A DNA stretch of 64,000 nt from Diadophis punctatus similis (GCA_023053685.1 JALIGW010000001.1:230008434-230072433), one strand, 5' to 3'; shown: positions 10,583-24,613, counted from the stretch's first letter. A program made the numbers and translations. The notes: generated from the letters alone by a model not told the origin.

Positions 10583-11567
10583 CTTCTCCCACCCCAAGGA
10601 TTACACCAAAATTCCTGACAAATTGTTCGGAAATCCATAGATTCTTTTTTGCCCCCTAAAACCTAAAATATTTTCCCTCCATCTAATACTCTTTTATTCT
10701 CTAATGCTTACATTTCACTCATTGTTGCCACTGTGTGTTTATCTTGTTAAAAGTAGTGACATCTATTTTATTAGAACTTACTATATGGCCAATGTCATCT
10801 GTCTCTTTCCAGTGTGGCCATAATTAATAGATTTGGTTGTATTTTCAAGCAAATGTTAAGGTCATATGTTCGGTTGATAATAGACAAAGCAGTGAACAAA
10901 ACTTCAGATTTGAAACTGAATGGCCAAGTTGATAAATGTTGTTTTCCAAACTGCTGCTCAAATCAAACCTGGTGATTGGCACACACTTCTTCCTGAAAAC
11001 ATTCTGAAACAGCCACAAACAAAATTGAAATCACCCATTATCCGATGTGTATGGGAACAAATTCTCATCTGTCTGTCCCCCGCAATCCCTTTCACAAGAT
11101 TACATAATGCCCATGATTTTGTAAAGGCCATAGCAACAAAAGATGCTGTGTTCTGAATCCATGCTGAAAGGCTTTTTTTCATAGAAATACAGGCACAATG
11201 CAACATTGCAATCCAGATGTTTGCTCACAACTCATTCGTTATACTGCATTAATTAAGCTCCCCTGATTTTCCAGCTGGTCTAATGATTGTGTCTGGTGAG
11301 AGGTGGTCACACCATTGCAAGGCTTCAATTTAAGAATTCTTCCATCTTGAACTGAGCTAGTCAGTTATTTTGTTCCTTCAACAGAAAGTAGGTAGAGTTA
11401 CGTTGCTTGCCGAGCTAACTGATAAATATGAATGGTTCTTCCTTGCCTCAAAAAGCCATCAAAAAGCTATTGAAAATGTATTTGAGAGTACCTGTATTAA
11501 GAGAAAGTTAAAGAAAATGATGTACCAGTTTAAAGAAAAACTCTGTATGTTAAAGAGGATGTTTATT
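10583..11567. other. Intergenic, nothing recognised
   Basis: Unique-looking AT-rich sequence without a supported gene or repeat; short open frames here have no recognisable domain. Confidence 0.5.
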
Positions 11568-11815
<248 letters not shown>

Positions 11816-11979
11816 GTTTTCTGAGGTTTTCGCGGGTGTTTGTATGTAGGTCTTTGGGTATTCGGGTTTTCTCCCGCGTGAAATTGGAAGTGTCTTTGCG
11901 ACATTTCGATGAAGTCTCATTCATCATCTTCAGGCTGGTGTCTTCTGCTTCCTGCTTCTAGGAGCAATGTGAGATTGCT

Positions 11980-12150
11980 GCTGTTTCTTCCTTTTAACTG
12001 CCAGTGGAGGTTTGAACTGATAGGATGGGAGCTTGGCTGTGTTCTGATTGGTTGGAGGTATGTTCTGATTGGTTGGGGGCTTGGCTGTGCTCTGATTGGC
12101 TGGGGGGTTAGCTGTGCTCTGATTGGCTGGGGGTGTTCTTAGGTTAGTCT
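11980..12150. repeat. CTGATTGG(CT)TGGGGG-type short tandem array
   Basis: Imperfect repeats of about 27 bp built around GTGCTCTGATTGGCTGGGGG, encoding the PPANQSTA-like tail of the Penelope-like protein on the - strand. The same array recurs at 14170-14300 in the second copy. Confidence 0.8.
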
Positions 12151-13257
12151 GACTTGCAGGGGCATTTGAGCTGGTGAGCTGCATTGCTGCTGTTTGGCTT
12201 CTGGTTCTTGGTTGTACCACATCTTCATGGAGGGTGTCAGTTTGCTTCATGTATGGATTGGAGGGGTTTAAAGTGGCTAATGATGCAGCTGTAGTATGGC
12301 TTCTGGTTTGTGGTCGTGCCTCATTGGTGTGGGTTTGGGTTTGCTTATTGCATGGATGTGTGGTGGTGACATCCTGTGTGGTTTTCGTGAGTGTGGGTCT
12401 GGTGTCACTCTTTGTGTTAGGGACTCGTTTGTCAATAAGGGAGGGGTTCCAAATGGCTGGTAGGCGGGAGGTGTCATCTCGTTTATTCATGCTGTGTGGG
12501 CGTTTTTCTATCTCAATGGCTTCTCTGATTATTCTGTTGTTAAAGTGTTCAATTTTGGCGATAGTTCTGGTCTTTTTAAAGTCGATTTCATGTCCTGTGG
12601 CTTTGAAATGTTGGACCAGGGAAGAAGTTGGTTCCTCTTTTTTGACTGTGTTCTTGTGTTCTTCAATGCGTGCACTTATTCTTCTGTTGGTTTGTCCAAT
12701 GTATGTGGTGGGGCAGGCGGTGCATGGAATTTCATATACTCCTTGATTTTCTAACTCAATTTTGTCTTTGAGGTTTCTTAGGATGGTGGATATTTTTCGG
12801 TTTGTGCAGAATGCTGTCTTGATGTTGTGTTTGTGGAGGATCTTGCTGATTCTGTCTGTGGTGCCTTTTATGTATGGGAGGAGGGCTTTGCCGTTTTCTT
12901 GTTCTCTGTCTTGGATTTTAGTGGGGGTTTCTTTTTGGATTAGGTTGGTGATCTTATTTCTTTGGAATCCATTGGATACTAGTATAGGGTTTTCTTCTGG
13001 TAGATGGTGTGTCCTAGGGAGCCATTGGATTTCTTGTAGACTAAGATATCCAGGAAGGGAAGTTGGTTGTTAGCTTCTGTTTCCATGGTGAACTGTATTT
13101 TGGGGTGTAGGCTGTTGAGGTGTATGAGGAAGTTGTCCAGTTTTTCTTTCCCGTGTGGCCAGATTATGAAGGTGTCATCTACATATCTGAGCCAGAGTTT
13201 GGGTTTGTGATCAGATTTTTCTAGAGCTTGGGTTTCAAAGTGTTCCATATAGAGGTT

Positions 13258-13317
13258 AGCAAGACACCAGCAGGACACCAGCAAGACACCAGCAAGACAC
13301 CAGCAAGACACCAGCCT
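13258..13317. repeat. CAAGACACCAG tandem array
   Basis: Five consecutive 11-bp units of CAAGACACCAG (some CAGGACACCAG) lie at the junction between the RT segment and the inverted terminal arm. They look like slippage or template-switch expansion at the join. Confidence 0.88.
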
Positions 13318-13400
13318 GAAGATGATGAATGAGACTTCATCGAAACGTCGCAAAGACACTTCCAATTTCACGCAGGAGAAAACCCGAATACCCAAAGACC

Positions 13401-14000
<600 letters not shown>

Positions 14001-14360
14001 GTATGTAGGTCTTTGGTTATTCGGGTTTTCTCCCACATGAAATTGGAAGTGTCTTGGCGACGTTTCGATGAAGTCTCATTTATCATCATCAGGCTGGTGT
14101 CTTCTGCTTCCTGCTTCTAGGAGCAATGTGAGATTGCTGCTGTTTCTTCCTTTTAACTGCCAGTGGGGGTTTGAACTGATAGGGTGGGAGATTGGCTGTG
14201 TTCTGATTGGCTGGAGGTGTGTTCTGATTGGTTAGGGGCTTGGCTGTGCTCTGATTGGCTGGGGGGTTGGTTGTGCTCTGATTGGCTGGGGGTGTGCTCA
14301 GGTTAGTCTGACTTGCAGGGGGATTTGAGCTGGTGAGCTGCATTGCTGTTGTTTGGCTTA
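14001..14360 (-). mobile_element. Penelope-like element, 3'-end-only second copy
   Basis: Same terminal sequence and C-terminal PPANQS-type repeat as 11841-12200, with a stop in the same place near 14089. The copy ends abruptly in mid-coding and is flanked by (ATAC)n/(TA)n at 14375-14410. Confidence 0.85.
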
Positions 14361-16600
14361 GAGTTCGTGATCATATACATACATACATACATATATAGAT
14401 ATGATATATAATATATGATTTTTAAAAAACAAGTGGTTTTTTTTAAGTTTAGTACTTTGAAGGGAAAAAAAGTGTGAAAGAATGGTTTTTTCCCTTTTTT
14501 TTAAGTAAGGTCAAAGAATTTGAAAGAACACAATAAATTTTGTAAATAAAAATGGTGAGTGTTCACAAAGATTACTAAGTGCAAATAGAAATACACATTA
14601 TTTCCATAGGAAGGAAGATAAAGCAGGAATGGTTAAATTGATTAATTTATTCAAAGAGGAAAATATCTTATTTGGATATCATTTCTGGAATTTGTGCTTG
14701 TGGGGGGGAAAATCAAACTTTGATCTTGGTTTTGTTGACTAGAAAGATTTGGTGTTATAGGAATGACTAGTTATATACCATATTAATGTGTAAAAGCAAA
14801 AAGTTGAGGTTGGAGTGTGTTTATCTTGTACTGTGCTAGGAAGAGTTGGAAGTCAATGCCCTCTTTTCTTTCTTTTTCCCTTTCCCCTTGTATCTCACAC
14901 CCCCTTTTCCCTCCCTTAATTTACTATTTTTTCTCTTTTGTATTTTATATAATAAAAATAAAAATGATAAAAAGACCATCCGTCCTTATCATATAGGCGG
15001 GCTATGTCCTGAAGTCTATAAGAAGAAATTTGTTTGCCTTTTTTGCCATCATAATTTAGTCAGCCAACCTGACTAAAAATCTGAGTGCAGTATAAATGGT
15101 ACTCTTGTTTTTACTTCAGTAAAGCATACCATAGAGAACAGGTAGCTAGCACATTTTGACTGATTTTGAACACATTTCTACATTTTCAGATTCTTTTCAG
15201 CAAACAGTTCTAAAAGCCATTAAGAAAAATATTTCAGGCATAACTCAAGCTGCCTCCCGGAGGCTTCGATTTTTGGCAGAAGGTTTTATGAGAATCATTT
15301 AGATACCAAGGATGCTGAATTTCTTGACAGCAGAAAATCTGATCGTCTTTGGATGAACAGTATACATGAACTACTGTAGATAAGAGAAATAGGGTAACCT
15401 AAGTACCAAGGTTACTAAATTTCCTTCCAGGTCAAAGCTCTCTTCAACAGCCAATCATTCACTCAGCAAAATGCACTGAAGACCTTATTTTCCTTCAGCC
15501 TTAAATTGCTAACATTTTGCTCAAAGCCTTAAATAGACAGCTTAAGTCACGCTTCCTAAACTGACAATGTACTAATGGCATCAACTGTCATAACCCCCAA
15601 AGATGCCACTCTAAAAAGCCCGCCTTAGGCATGAGGCTTGGCAAATTTCAGCGATGTCAAAATTCACAAATTCGAAAGGAATGAGTACAGCTCCAACTCG
15701 TTAACTTGTTTCATTTCTTGAGCTACCTATTCACATTTACACAATATGCACACGGCACAAGAATGTCATTTACAACTGCTTACTGCAATTAGTCATTTAT
15801 TTAAACTAAATTTTAAACACTGAGAAAGAAACAAAAATGTTATCAGTAGACTTGTAGGCAGCTGGCTTTACCAAAACTGTAGAAGGGATTAAAAGCCTAT
15901 TTCCTGTGTCTAAGGTTAATTGGAACAAAATTCAGAAGCATATTCAGTCTAACTGAACATTTTCTCATTAAAACCCAGAGGCACTGTATCTGCAGATAGA
16001 GAAGACTGCTTTTCTGTTTGAAAATTCTTCTGCAAGTCATTTCTCCCTAAAATGTTGAATTGTTTATTTGGAACAAGGTCCATCTTTGGGAGCACAGTGG
16101 CAGGGAAGAAGGGCAATTGTCATTTCTCACTCCATTCCAATTTCTGTTGAGTCTAGTGGCTGAAATTGGTTGTTTAAAGTAAATAGCTCATCCACCCTTC
16201 CTAAAGTAGAGTCTGTACAGGAGGAAGCTCTTCAATTTTCAGTTGTTTGCAAAGCTGGTCCGTCCAGTCGCTGTTCATAGCTGTTCCATCTTCTTCCCTG
16301 TCAGGGTGTTTAATCTAGCCAGCACAGAATATAATTCTGCTACCTGCTCACAATAGAGAAGCGGCTGGAGCAAATAAAAGAAAATGAAAACACCGAGTTT
16401 GTGTCATCAAGCAGAGTGATTGCCCACTGATCAAATAAAAAAAATGGCAAATGAAAAAACACTGAACAGGAGGGACAAAGTCCAATATGATTTTGTTGCC
16501 AGTTTGAAAAAAAATAAGTAAACAAGCCAAACAAAGCAGAGTTTTAAAGCTGTTCTGTCACTTTTCCAAGATCCTTGAAACAAGAGCTACAATATATGAA
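14361..16600. other. Intergenic, mostly unassigned
   Basis: AT-rich. The stretch 14830-14975 has a pyrimidine-rich tract followed by TTATATAATAAAAATAAAAA, which resembles a LINE 3' tail, but I cannot confirm it. The remainder looks unique; conserved non-coding function cannot be judged from one sequence. Confidence 0.4.
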
Positions 16601-16602
16601 TA

Positions 16603-17027
16603 ATCTTGGATTTACAACCACAGTTGGGTCCAGAATTTCTGAACTTAAGCAATACAATCGGTTAAGTGAGTTTCATGGATTTTTTCTATCATAGTTGTTA
16701 AATGAATCGCTATGATTGTTAAATGAAACATGCAGTCATTAAGTAAATCTGGCTTCCCCACTGACTTTGCTTGTCAGAAGCCAGCTGGGAAGGTTAGAAC
16801 TTCTGATCCCAAGATACTACAACCATCCTAAATGGCTTCCGATGGTGAGATGGACAGTATATACATTTAATAATCTAAATAAATATATGCCAGTTGCCAA
16901 GTGCCTGAATTTCAATCATGTGACCATGGGAAGGCTGCAACAGTCATAATCGTGTAAGCCACTTTTTCAGTGCAGTTATAATTTCAAATGGTCAGTAAAT
17001 GAATGGTTGTAAGTTGAGGACTACTTG
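16603..17027. mobile_element. CAGGTAGTCC-end MITE, eroded copy
   Basis: Right end GTAAGTTGAGGACTACTTG matches the copies at 8357 and 19074; the left end CTTGGATTTACAACCACAG is eroded. About 425 bp, including about 60 bp of extra sequence near 16840-16900. Confidence 0.65.
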
Positions 17028-17127
17028 TGCCAGGGTTTTCAAATGCAAATCATCACTAAGGCACAAGGACTAGTTCATTAGCACTGAAGTCCTTTGATAA
17101 GAATCCCAGGCTGGCTTATTGTATGAG

Positions 17128-17370
17128 CCATGGTGGCGCAGTGGTTAGAGTGCAGTACTGCAGGCTACTTCTGCTAACTGCCGGCTGCCTGCAATTTGGC
17201 AGTTCAAATCTCACCAGGCTCAAGGTTGACTCAGCCTTCCATCCTTCCGAGGTGGGTAAACTAGCCCAATAGTGGCCCCAAAGAGGACCAGTTAGAGAGA
17301 CAGATCATGGAGAAAGCCCATTTAGGCAGCTGCTAAGAGCTGACCCCATCTTAATGGCACCTAATCATCA
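17128..17370 (+). mobile_element. tRNA-derived SINE
   Basis: Head GAGCCATGGTGGCGCAGTGG and B-box-like CAGTTCAAATCTCACC mark a tRNA-derived pol III promoter. The body TTGACTCAGCCTTCCATCCT is shared with the other SINEs here, but the 3' part differs, so it may be a subfamily or chimera. Confidence 0.75.
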
Positions 17371-18520
17371 TAGTTATCACTGGCTACAGGAAATGTTTGG
17401 AAGATATTTCTGCCATAAGAGGCGTTTCACAGTAGAGACTGGAAAGACACGAAAGCTTCTGCACCCACAATATTCAGTTTTCTTATTTTGAATCTATAGC
17501 CAATGGCACGAAAATGGCAAGCATTCAGATTTTCAGAAAGATGTATTTCCCTTTGTAGCATACCACGGTTGTGTCAGCTTTTGTTCACCCAGGGATCCAC
17601 TGAAACACACAATCTGACTAGGAGTGCTGAAACTTTGCACAGAACTGCGAATGCTGTTCGTCCTTTACGAAAACTTGCACTTGCAGAGTTTTTATCCTTT
17701 ATAATTTTAGAATCTGTAATGGCCTTTGAAATATCCTCTCCTCTTAAATCCTTACTCATCACTGTGCTTGTGCCTTTTCTTCATTGAAGAAAACATTTAC
17801 TGTAAAATTAGTAATTATGACTAACAGATGGCGCCTTATCTTGGCCCAGGGAAGGTAACAAAGCCATTTGCATTTTATTGCAATTAATCAGTGCTGACAT
17901 ACTATCATGTTTCCTACTGGATACACTTCAGGCTTGATTAGAGCAAAACATACTGCTTGGGGAGATGAGCACCGACGGAAAAAGAATTTGTTATCTCTAC
18001 ACTGAGCTTCTAATCACCATGGAAGCTCTCAAGGGTTCTTCGAGTTATAATGTGGCATGGAAGATTTCATAGATATTTCATCCATTCAGCTACGTTGTTG
18101 AATTACCAACTGTAATTAGTGCCATCAAATATGTACATTCCTATAGAAATACTGACAACAGGAGCTATTTATCCCAGTGCAATCCAATCCATGATTTCCT
18201 TTACAGCTGCTTATGTTGATTTTTCAAAAATTAATAATAGTCTTTTGAATGTGAACTATTCACAACTGGAGATTTGAGATGCCAATTTACCCCTAAAATG
18301 TGCTGCTTTCTATATTATTTTTAAAAATACACATGCAGTTATTAGTAGCACTTTCGCTGGACGGGGTTGTTCTCATTGGTATATTAGTTTTAAAAGTATT
18401 CCTGTTAACGTTTCATATCCTCCAAAACGCCTAAATTAAATAGCATTAAAATGAAAATGATGAACAAAACTCCAGCAACCTCATGAAAATTATCCTTCCA
18501 AATTGCTTTAAAAAGAAATG
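17371..18520. other. Intergenic, nothing recognised
   Basis: Unique-looking AT-rich sequence between the mucin and TOLLIP. No supported gene, RNA or repeat. Confidence 0.5.
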
Positions 18521-18523
18521 CTA

Positions 18524-18658
18524 CCCTGTTTTCCCCTAAATAAGACATCCCCTGATAATAAGCCCAATCGGGCTTTTGAGTGCATGGCAATACGGCCAAG
18601 CGCTTATCTCAGGGTTCAAAAAAATATAAGACAGGGTCTTATTTTCAGGGAAACACGG
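18524..18658. mobile_element. ACCCTGTTTCCCC-end MITE, about 135 bp
   Basis: Left end CCCTGTTTTCCCCTAAATAA and right end TCTTATTTTCAGGGAAACAC are inverted; TA precedes the left end. A cleaner copy with TA on both sides lies at 38383-38523. Confidence 0.82.
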
Positions 18659-18848
18659 GCATAATCAAACCAACATAGGCATAAGAAGAGTCTTTATGCT
18701 GAGCCCAGGACATCATCTGCTTAAAGTGGCTTCATCCTTACATACAATATCCTTATCTAGTTGTGATGCAATCAGTAGTTTCTCCTAGGTTTAAGCCGCA
18801 GAACCTGATACCCATCAAGGTCCTGAATGACATAACATACGGAAACTA

Positions 18849-19028
18849 CCGTTATTTCCTCGAAAATAAGACCAGGTCTTATATTAATTTTTGCTCCAAG
18901 AGACACATTAGGGCTTATTTTCTGATTAGGTCTTATTTTGGGGAAAATACAGTACTAAATGCGCCCGTCTGGCTGACGATCTTAATTGGGGCTTATGTTT
19001 GGGGTAGGGCTTATTTTGGGGAAAATAA
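18849..19028. mobile_element. Related CCGTTATTTCCTCG-end MITE
   Basis: Starts after TA with CCGTTATTTCCTCGAAAATA and holds repeated GGTCTTATTTTGGGGAAAATA-like blocks. It is probably a relative of the previous MITE; the right end is ambiguous. Confidence 0.65.
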
Positions 19029-19073
19029 TTAATGTGATATAAAGAGCTAATGCCTTCACACATCTAAAATGTA

Positions 19074-19437
19074 CAGGTAGTCCTTGATTTACAACAATTC
19101 ATTTTGTGACCAAAGTTACAATGGCATTGAAAAATGTTAACTTATGACCGTTTTTCAGTAACGAGTGCAGCAGCCCCATGATCATGTGATCAAAATTCAG
19201 ATGCTTGGCAAATGATTCATATTTATGACCGTTGCTGTGTCCCAAGGTCATGTGATCACCTTTTGCGAACTACTGACAAGCAACGTGAATGGGGAAGCCA
19301 GATTCACTTAACAACCAGATTAACTTATCAGCTTCAGGGATTCACTTAACAACTCTGGCAAGAAAGGTCGTAAAACAGGGCAAAACTCACTTAACAAATG
19401 TCTCACTTAACAACAGAAATTTGTCAAGGGCTACCTG
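19074..19437. mobile_element. CAGGTAGTCC-end MITE, 364 bp, TA target
   Basis: Left end CAGGTAGTCCTTGATTTACA and right end TTTGTCAAGGGCTACCTG are inverted, and TA flanks both sides (19072-19073, 19438-19439), supporting a Tc1/mariner-type origin. Confidence 0.85.
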
Positions 19438-19999
19438 TAAAAGAATTGCTCCAGCCACATAAATGGAGCTATAAAACTGCCACTGGCAGACCAATGGATT
19501 TATTAAGGTGGAAGTTCAAAACCAGCTTTGAAATAACAATTAACATCTGATCATAGCAATACTTTATTCATGTAATAAGCATGTGTAGTTTTTGTATTTG
19601 GTTATTAGTGGAATGGAGATAAGAGCATAACACGGGGACTTCACTCTTGTCCATTCCCTTGGGATCCCAGATTAGCACTCAGGGCTACCAAGGTGGAATA
19701 GCAACCAAGAATAGGCTAATTTGGCAGGAGGAAAGATCGTCCTCGCTGAGCGACTGAGTGGGAAAACTGTCAAGGATAGTGACAAGGGCGGGACCTGAAC
19801 AGCTTTTGATAGCCTCAGTCCAATCAGAGAGCAGACGGATTTAACCCATTCCTGGATGCTATATCCACCTTGAGGGAGAACAATACTTTACTGACTTCAT
19901 TTGTTGAGGCAGCACTGGATGACTAACAGATGCATCTTTTATATTGCATTTCTACTGTCCTGAGATTTATCAAGTTATTGCATTGGGCACATGGATTGC

Positions 20000-20160
20000 C
20001 ATGATAAATAGAAAAAATAATAATCAGTCCTCTCCAACCAGACACAGAGAAGGGTCTCTGCTGCTGCAGTGACTGAAAAGGAAATGAGATTGTGCAACCA
20101 CCTCTTGTAGGATGTGCAGAAATGGCTTGCTTCTTGCAAAACTTTACAAAGCATTAAGGC
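20000..20160 (+). mobile_element. LINE 3' fragment, inverted partner of 21065-21180
   Basis: Contains CAGACACAGAGAAGGGTCTC and GAGATTGTGCAACCACC, which recur in reverse complement at 21067-21140. It is apparently part of a CR1-like LINE variant on the + strand. Confidence 0.6.
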
Positions 20161-20289
20161 AATTCCCAAATGAAGCTCTGTGCCTGGATAAGCTCTGTGT
20201 TGGAGAAAGTGTTGTCAAACACTCAAAAATACCAGGAGTCTAAAGCAATACAATTTAACACAGGCAAGTATGAGTGGAGTGGAGTGGAC

Positions 20290-21180
20290 TAGACTAGAAC
20301 AGAACAGAACATTCTTTATTGGCCAAGTGTGATTAGACACATAGGAAAGATGAGAAGGATAATAGTAATATAGGCCTTCTACATGGTTAGGAATAAATCA
20401 GTGCTGTGGGAATTACCGTATTTTCAGAGTGTAAGATGCACCTTTTTGCCCCCAAAAAGAGGGTGGAAATGTCGGTGCATCTTATACACAGAATACAGCC
20501 ATTTTTTGGCCTCCCGAAGCCCCGCCCCCGCACCCCATTTTTGCGAAAAATGGGCCTTTTTTGCAAAAACTGGATTGTTTTTGCCTTCCCCCACCCCCTA
20601 GGAGCGCTCTGCAGGCTTTCCAAACCCTCTGCATGCCATGTTTTTGCAAAAAAACAAAACCGAGTGAAAAATGGGCCATTTTTCACAAAAAAAGGGGGTG
20701 TTTTTGCCTTCTAATTACCCCATCTAGCATGACTGGAGGAGGAATTCTGGGAGTTGAAGTCCACTAGTCTTAAAGCTCTGAAGTTTGAAAAAAGTGTACA
20801 TGATTGTAAAAAATGTACACGATTGTAAAAAGTATTCTGCTACACTGGTATTTTATTAAATAATATATTACTACACCATTTGGTTCAGAATACTTTTTTC
20901 CTTGTTTTCCTCCTCTAAAATCTAGGTGCGTCTTATACTCCCGTGCGTCTTATACTCCGAAAAATACGGTAGGTGTTTAACAAAGTGATGGCATGGGAGA
21001 AAAACAGTCTTTGTGTCTAGTTCTTTTGACATGCAATGCCCTATAGCAGATCCACAAGGGGTGGTTGCACAATCTCCTCAACTCCGTTTCAGTTACTGCA
21101 GCAGCAGCAGAGACCCTTCTCTGTGTCTGACTGGAGAGGGCTGAGAAAGAGGCCATTATTATTATTTCTCTATTCATTTT
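20290..21180 (-). mobile_element. CR1-like LINE 3' end, split by a MITE
   Basis: Reads on the - strand into ACTTGGCCAATAAAGAATG, the same 3' terminus as the LINEs at 473 and 54990. The body is divided by a 554-bp TA-flanked MITE at 20416-20969. Confidence 0.8.
20416..20969. mobile_element. CCGTATTTTTCGG-end MITE, 554 bp, TA target
   Basis: Left end CCGTATTTTCAGAGTGTAAG and right end CTTATACTCCGAAAAATACGG are inverted and flanked by TA. It sits inside a LINE; removing it and one TA restores alignment to the LINE copy at about 55290. Confidence 0.88.
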
Positions 21181-21189
21181 TGTATTTTT

Positions 21190-22530
21190 TGTTAAGGGGA
21201 TAAAAAGTGTATAACGAAGATATACAACTGAATAACCTTATTGGACAACATTTTTTAAAAAGAAATTGATAGCATTTGCTGAAGTAAAAGGTTTTCAGTA
21301 AAGTTTGCACTTGCTTTCACAACTATACTGAAACAGCTACTATTCCTGCCATACTGCTTGCAAAGAACTGCAATATGAATTAACTGAAAATCAACTCAAA
21401 TCTAGATTTTTTTTGACTCAAGGACACCATTCCAATCCTTGAAGGTTACGGATTTTAAATGGATTTGTTCCATCCTTCAAAGAATGCATCCCTTCATTCT
21501 TGGAGATATTCCATTACACACAAACAAATGAATAATTAGTCAAGGAAGCTTTAGGACTTTAGATATTCCGTATTTGAATACAAACTGCTAATGCTTTATG
21601 AAAACTGTTTATATCTTACTGAATACAGATAGCCTCAGCAGCTGTCATGGTTTGAAGCAACATGCCTCCCATAAAAGACCATGGCCATAAATGATTTGAT
21701 ATACATTTATTAAATTAGATAGAATGGGAAATAAGTTGTATAATGCAAACAGCTGAATATGAATAAGAGTAATAAAGAAATGTTTTCAGAATTACAGCAA
21801 AACACCCTCAGTACAGCATTACAGGTCAGCCAACACAGGCAATAATATCTAGAAAGGGAAACACTTAGAATCATCAGCACATAGTCAGACAGAATTGAAT
21901 AAAAGGTGGCAAGCATCTAGCTAGGCAAAATGTTCCTGAATTTAACTAGTCTGGGATTCTTGGTGAGTTTAAAGCTACTGTCAATGCACATCAGACTTTT
22001 AACACAGCTTCTGGGCTGTGAAGAAATGCTGTGGATTGTGTAACAAAATGCTGTCACAAAGAACATAATGAAAAATGCAAGGAAGAGTTGTATGCTGCCT
22101 AGCATCTACTTTGAATTGGTGCATTTCAGCTCTATACCTCAGAAATCTGTATCCCAACTTTGCAAATTTCACTGAAATCCATGGGAAGCATTTCCAACTT
22201 CGTTTACAGAATCAAAGTACATCCAGGAATGAACACAAAAACAAGGTTGCAATTGTAACAATGCTTGTATCCTACTCTTTTGAGAATGGACTACTCTGTC
22301 ATTGGAAAGCTTTTCATCCAGCAGAGCTTCCCAACTGGCTGAATGGCAAAGTGAGAGCCAGGGTCTTTGCCAGTTTCCTTCCCCTCAACCTCCAGATCCT
22401 CTTTACCCCTTCCAAATAAGTAAAATGAGAGGAATTCTTCTAAAAATCCTTCTAAAAATATCCTTGTCAGTGGAAAAATGCTGATCAGATTTCGGTGAAT
22501 AGCCCTATTAGCAAGAAAACCAAACAACCC
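21190..22530. other. Intergenic sequence downstream of TOLLIP
   Basis: No gene or clear repeat. A weaker reversed AATAAA is at 21706-21711, which could serve an extended TOLLIP 3' end. Confidence 0.4.
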
Positions 22531-22552
22531 ATTGGATCTATCTGAATGCAGA

Positions 22553-22558
22553 TTTATT
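22553..22558 (-). promoter_or_regulatory. TOLLIP: Probable TOLLIP poly(A) signal
   Basis: AATAAA on the - strand, followed 30-50 bases later by the GU-rich GGGTTGTTTGGTTTTC, a good cleavage and polyadenylation context. Confidence 0.6.
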
Positions 22559-24084
22559 TAATTTCAAAAAGAGCAAGAATACAATTCACTGAGATGCTCT
22601 TTAAAACCTTCCTCACTGTCTATCTGTGAGTAAACTTAAACATCTAGAAAAGGTCTAAACTTTCTTTGAATTTTAAAATAGAGTTATGAAGACTCTTCAG
22701 AAATTTCTTTGGACTTGCAACGTGCACACATAAAAAAGCAGCAGTCTTCGAGGCTCAATAAATATCCCGAAGCCAACTATCTGTACAGAAATGCATCTCA
22801 AAATGCAAACACAAGACTTTAGAAGGTACATGAAGTAACTGTGCCAAAGCTTCAGCTGGAGCTACTTCATGGCTTGCCACCTCCTGATCCAAAAAGACAC
22901 TTCATTCACAAGTGAAGCGTCACTGAAAAATCTACATAGCTATATTATGCAGCTCACGTTATTCCACTGGGATAGTACTATGGTGTATTTCAGATTTTTG
23001 GCTCCTTGCTTCTAATTAATAAAATATCTTAAGGGTCTTAGCTAAACAAACTCACAAGAATTCCCCAATGTATTACTGATATATGACTGACGTTAACTGT
23101 AACATTAATCTGACAGTATTGCAAACTATGGCGAAAGAAACACAGTTAATTTTTAGATGGACATATACCTCTTCTGGAGCTTCTGAAAAGCACTTGTTTC
23201 ATGTAAAAAGCAACAGAAGAGGAAATGATTGATTTAGCATTCACAAATACTAATCCATTAAACTTATGAGAGTAAAATAGCTAGAATTTAAACAAAGCAA
23301 TAAATGGATCTGATACGGTATTTAAAATTATTTTCTCAATATATTTTAACAATTAAAAAAATAAATATTTTAACTATAGCTAGCTCTGCCAGGAGTTTCA
23401 TGACGATACAATAAAGCATTTCTAATAGATCTTTTCTATTAGAGAGAAAAAAGCAGGAAATTATGAGGTGTTTCTTCTTTCAAAGCAATAAAAACCATGA
23501 TCACCTTGATGCCTTGTTGTCTTCAAACACTTTAGGAAATAAAAAATAGTCTGGCAATTATAGACAGCATTTAAAAATGTTTAAAACATTAAAAAAACTC
23601 AAATAGCAAATGTGTCTATTAAAGTGCATTGTTTCACTTTTTCCAACTTTAAACAAATATAAACTTTGTTACCTCCAACAGATCTACAACTCTAATAGAA
23701 AATTATTATGTACAGCTTCTGTATATTGGGATTGTACTCTAAATGTGGCATGTCTTCATTTGTGGCAATGATTTTTTTTTATGTTTCGCAGAATTAAGGT
23801 TAATTGGAATCTTATGAAACCTTACAACAGTGAATATTTCACTGAAATGTTATACCTTAAAATGAATTGTCAAAAGGGTAAAAAAAAAGAGTCAGATTTC
23901 ATCCATACAAGGTATGTTTCTTTTCAAAGCATTAATGTTTATCACAAGGAAGTATATTACATTAGTAATGCTGAATTTCTAATGGTATAACATTCCACTG
24001 CTTCAATTTTATGAGTTTCTCACAAATATAGGAGCAAACAATCATAAAAACACATCAGGAAGATTTCTGTCCCCTTCTGGCATA

Positions 24085-24613
24085 CAAGTAGTCCTCAGGT
24101 TACGATAGCAATTGTGCCATTAAGCAATATGGTCATAAAATGTGACACATGTAACCGTATCACTTAACAACAGCAATTCCAGCTGGTAAGCAAGGACCTC
24201 ACATGACCATAATGTGGAAAGAGGCACTGAAATGGCATCCCAAGCAAGCAAGCAAAGGGCAAAAGCTATGGGCAGGCTGGTGTTGTGGGTGGGCACTACA
24301 GAGTGCAGGTAGGCAAGTGCTCTGGGCGGGTACTATGGAATGCAGGTGGGCGGGTGCTGTGGGAGACAGAGTATAAGATCTTCATGCGCCCAGGGGGTCC
24401 TTAGGAGAAAAAGTGGTGGCAGTAGAAATGACTTGCAAGAGTAACTTGTGATCTCCTGCCAGTTTCCCCAGACTTTGCTTGTGGGAAGCTGGTGATGACA
24501 CAGAATGCTGCGACGGCCACAACTTCAAGGACCCATCATAAGTCCCCCTCATTCAACTCTGTCATAATTTTGAATGGTTGCTGAAGAAATGCTCGTAACC
24601 CAAGAACTACCTG
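24085..24613. mobile_element. CAGGTAGTCC-end MITE in TOLLIP 3' UTR, 529 bp
   Basis: Left end CAAGTAGTCCTCAGGTTACG and right end GTAACCCAAGAACTACCTG are inverted; TA flanks both sides. The interior includes GGGCGGGTGCT-type short repeats near 24280-24365. It lies between the TOLLIP stop and its probable poly(A) signal. Confidence 0.85.

Noticed and set aside
12174..12746. 190-residue open frame on the + strand
   Set aside because: It is the antisense of the GIY-YIG coding region of the Penelope-like element.
22075..22419. 114-residue open frame downstream of TOLLIP
   Set aside because: No recognisable motif and no gene context; most likely chance.
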